Source: Bacteroidales bacterium UBA1733 (GTDB lineage Bacteria; Bacteroidota; Bacteroidia; Bacteroidales; UBA3663). Taken from it: a DNA stretch of 5,393 bases. The notes under the pieces are model-generated. The model was given only the letters and a program-made list of their open reading frames with translations, was not told the origin of the DNA and did no database searches. Below are positions 4,548-5,393 of the stretch, one piece after another. The stretch is from assembly GCA_002315795.1 (NCBI GenBank), contig DCIF01000007.1:1-5393 (forward strand), given 5' to 3'. The position numbers and the translations under genes were made by a program. The first letter of the stretch is position 1, and each line of letters opens with the position of its first letter.

Positions 4548-5393
4548 TTACCTGGCAAAGTACTTACGTCCGTTGCGGATATAGATGTTGCCGCGTGTCA
4601 TCTTGTTAACTCGTTGACCAAGAATATCATAGACAGCATCGTTGGCAGCAGGTTGGAGCGTGATGCTGTTGAGTGAGCTCAGGTCTGTGCGATAGGCTTT
4701 CAGTTCATAGAGAGCAGGGAGGGCTTTGTGGGAAGTATTGTCCCAGAGTCCGCGATTCTCCCAACTATCAATGACGATGGTATTCTTGTTGTATGACGGA
4801 CCTCCATTGCCATTTTCCTCTGGAAACCAGTAATAAAGACCATTCACCTGTTCGTGCTTCTGGAGTTCGGTCACCAGATCTTTCACAAACTGCTGCTGGC
4901 CAGTGGTGGTGTTTGGCCAGATGGTCTTTGTGTTATATTTGGCATCATCTGGCCAATACCGATAATTATATCCGGTCTCTACGATCTGTACCTGTTTGCC
5001 TGGAAACGACGCAGCCAACATCTCAAGCGTACCGCTAAGAACCGTCAGATCAGAATGCCAGAAAGGATAGTAGCTCAAACCGATAATGTCATAATCAAGA
5101 CTGCTGAGTTTCTGGTAGAAATATTCCGTCTGTGCCGAATTCACCGCGCGCTCGGTGTGAATGATGATCTTAGCGTCCGGACAACACTCACGCACCGCTT
5201 TGCATCCTTGTGTAAGTACTTCGGTAAAACCTTTCCAGTCATCACTCTGATCCGCGTAGGGATGTACCTTGATATCCACCATACCGTATGAGATCTCGTT
5301 ACCGACCTGCACATAATCTGGAGTAGCACCAGCCGCTTTCAGCTCTTTGAGACAGTCGGTAGTATAAGTATAGACACGCTCAGCCTTCTGTGT
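4548..5393 (-). CDS. GH53 endo-beta-1,4-galactanase, C-terminal part (runs off right edge)
   Basis: The frame is open from the right edge to the TAA at 4548-4550, giving 281 residues without an N-terminus. It begins TQKAERVYTYTTDCL upstream of the GTG at 5310-5312, so that GTG is internal and not a start. GH53 hallmarks are VQVGNEI with the acid/base Glu (codon 5295-5297), DIIGLSYYPFWH, and VETGYNYRYW with the nucleophile Glu (codon 4977-4979). GLYYWFPEENGNGG closes the TIM barrel. GH53 enzymes cut beta-1,4-galactan or arabinogalactan type I side chains of pectin. The last roughly 40 residues (AVYDILGQRVNK to IYIRNGRKYF) resemble the short C-terminal VYDLxGRxV...IYIxNGxK tail common on secreted Prevotella proteins and related to type IX sorting domains. 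The protein is therefore probably exported, but the signal peptide is outside the window. Neighbouring SusC/D genes, if any, lie to the right. Confidence 0.93.
   Translation of the reverse strand, partial: TQKAERVYTYTTDCLKELKAAGATPDYVQVGNEISYGMVDIKVHPYADQSDDWKGFTEVLTQGCKAVRECCPDAKIIIHTERAVNSAQTEYFYQKLSSLDYDIIGLSYYPFWHSDLTVLSGTLEMLAASFPGKQVQIVETGYNYRYWPDDAKYNTKTIWPNTTTGQQQFVKDLVTELQKHEQVNGLYYWFPEENGNGGPSYNKNTIVIDSWENRGLWDNTSHKALPALYELKAYRTDLSSLNSITLQPAANDAVYDILGQRVNKMTRGNIYIRNGRKYFAR

Noticed and set aside
5141..5329. Short minus-strand frame and plus-strand frames within the galactanase region
   Set aside because: They overlap the GH53 reading frame, which carries both catalytic Glu motifs. 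The alternatives have no recognisable motif.

Overview
The window looks like a core-genome segment of a Bacteroidales bacterium, most likely Prevotella/Segatella or a close relative. The evidence is protein similarity recalled from memory (no search was run), repeated promoter elements of the Bacteroidota type (TAnnTTTG, in places with TTTG about 20 nt upstream), start codons without clear Shine-Dalgarno sequences, and a lipoprotein FKBP and GH53 galactanase of Bacteroidales style.

Layout. Positions 1-62 (minus) hold the first 20 codons of a gene that reads like cysteinyl-tRNA synthetase and runs off the left edge. Two abutting perfect hairpins (81-120) separate it from a LolD-type ABC ATPase (149-823, minus), whose promoter sits only 4 nt before its ATG. 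Upstream of that come a strong intrinsic terminator (930-970), a CAU-anticodon tRNA (1001-1074, minus) and the tRNA promoter (1113-1144). Divergent from the tRNA is ribF (1161-2102, plus). It meets an Lrp/AsnC regulator (2104-2619, minus) tail to tail with one base between them. The interval 2620-2815 holds the Lrp promoter, an 11-bp inverted repeat and the terminator of a lipoprotein FKBP-type prolyl isomerase (2816-3535, minus). Divergent from that gene is a sirtuin deacylase (3700-4386, plus). A repeat-rich 161-bp gap then leads to the 3' part of a GH53 endo-beta-1,4-galactanase (4548-5393, minus), which runs off the right edge.

Function. These are mostly unlinked housekeeping functions: translation (CysS, tRNA), lipoprotein or other ABC transport, FMN/FAD synthesis, amino-acid-responsive regulation, envelope protein folding and NAD-dependent deacylation. 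The galactanase is the only accessory-metabolism gene and suggests pectic galactan use. Most genes are separated by their own promoters or terminators, so no large operon is visible. I found no CRISPR array, transposase, phage gene, toxin-antitoxin pair or evident new system. The points most worth a second look are the probable leaderless LolD mRNA, the tandem hairpins, the cysteine-poor sirtuin with an altered YxxR motif, and the repeats at 4390-4540.
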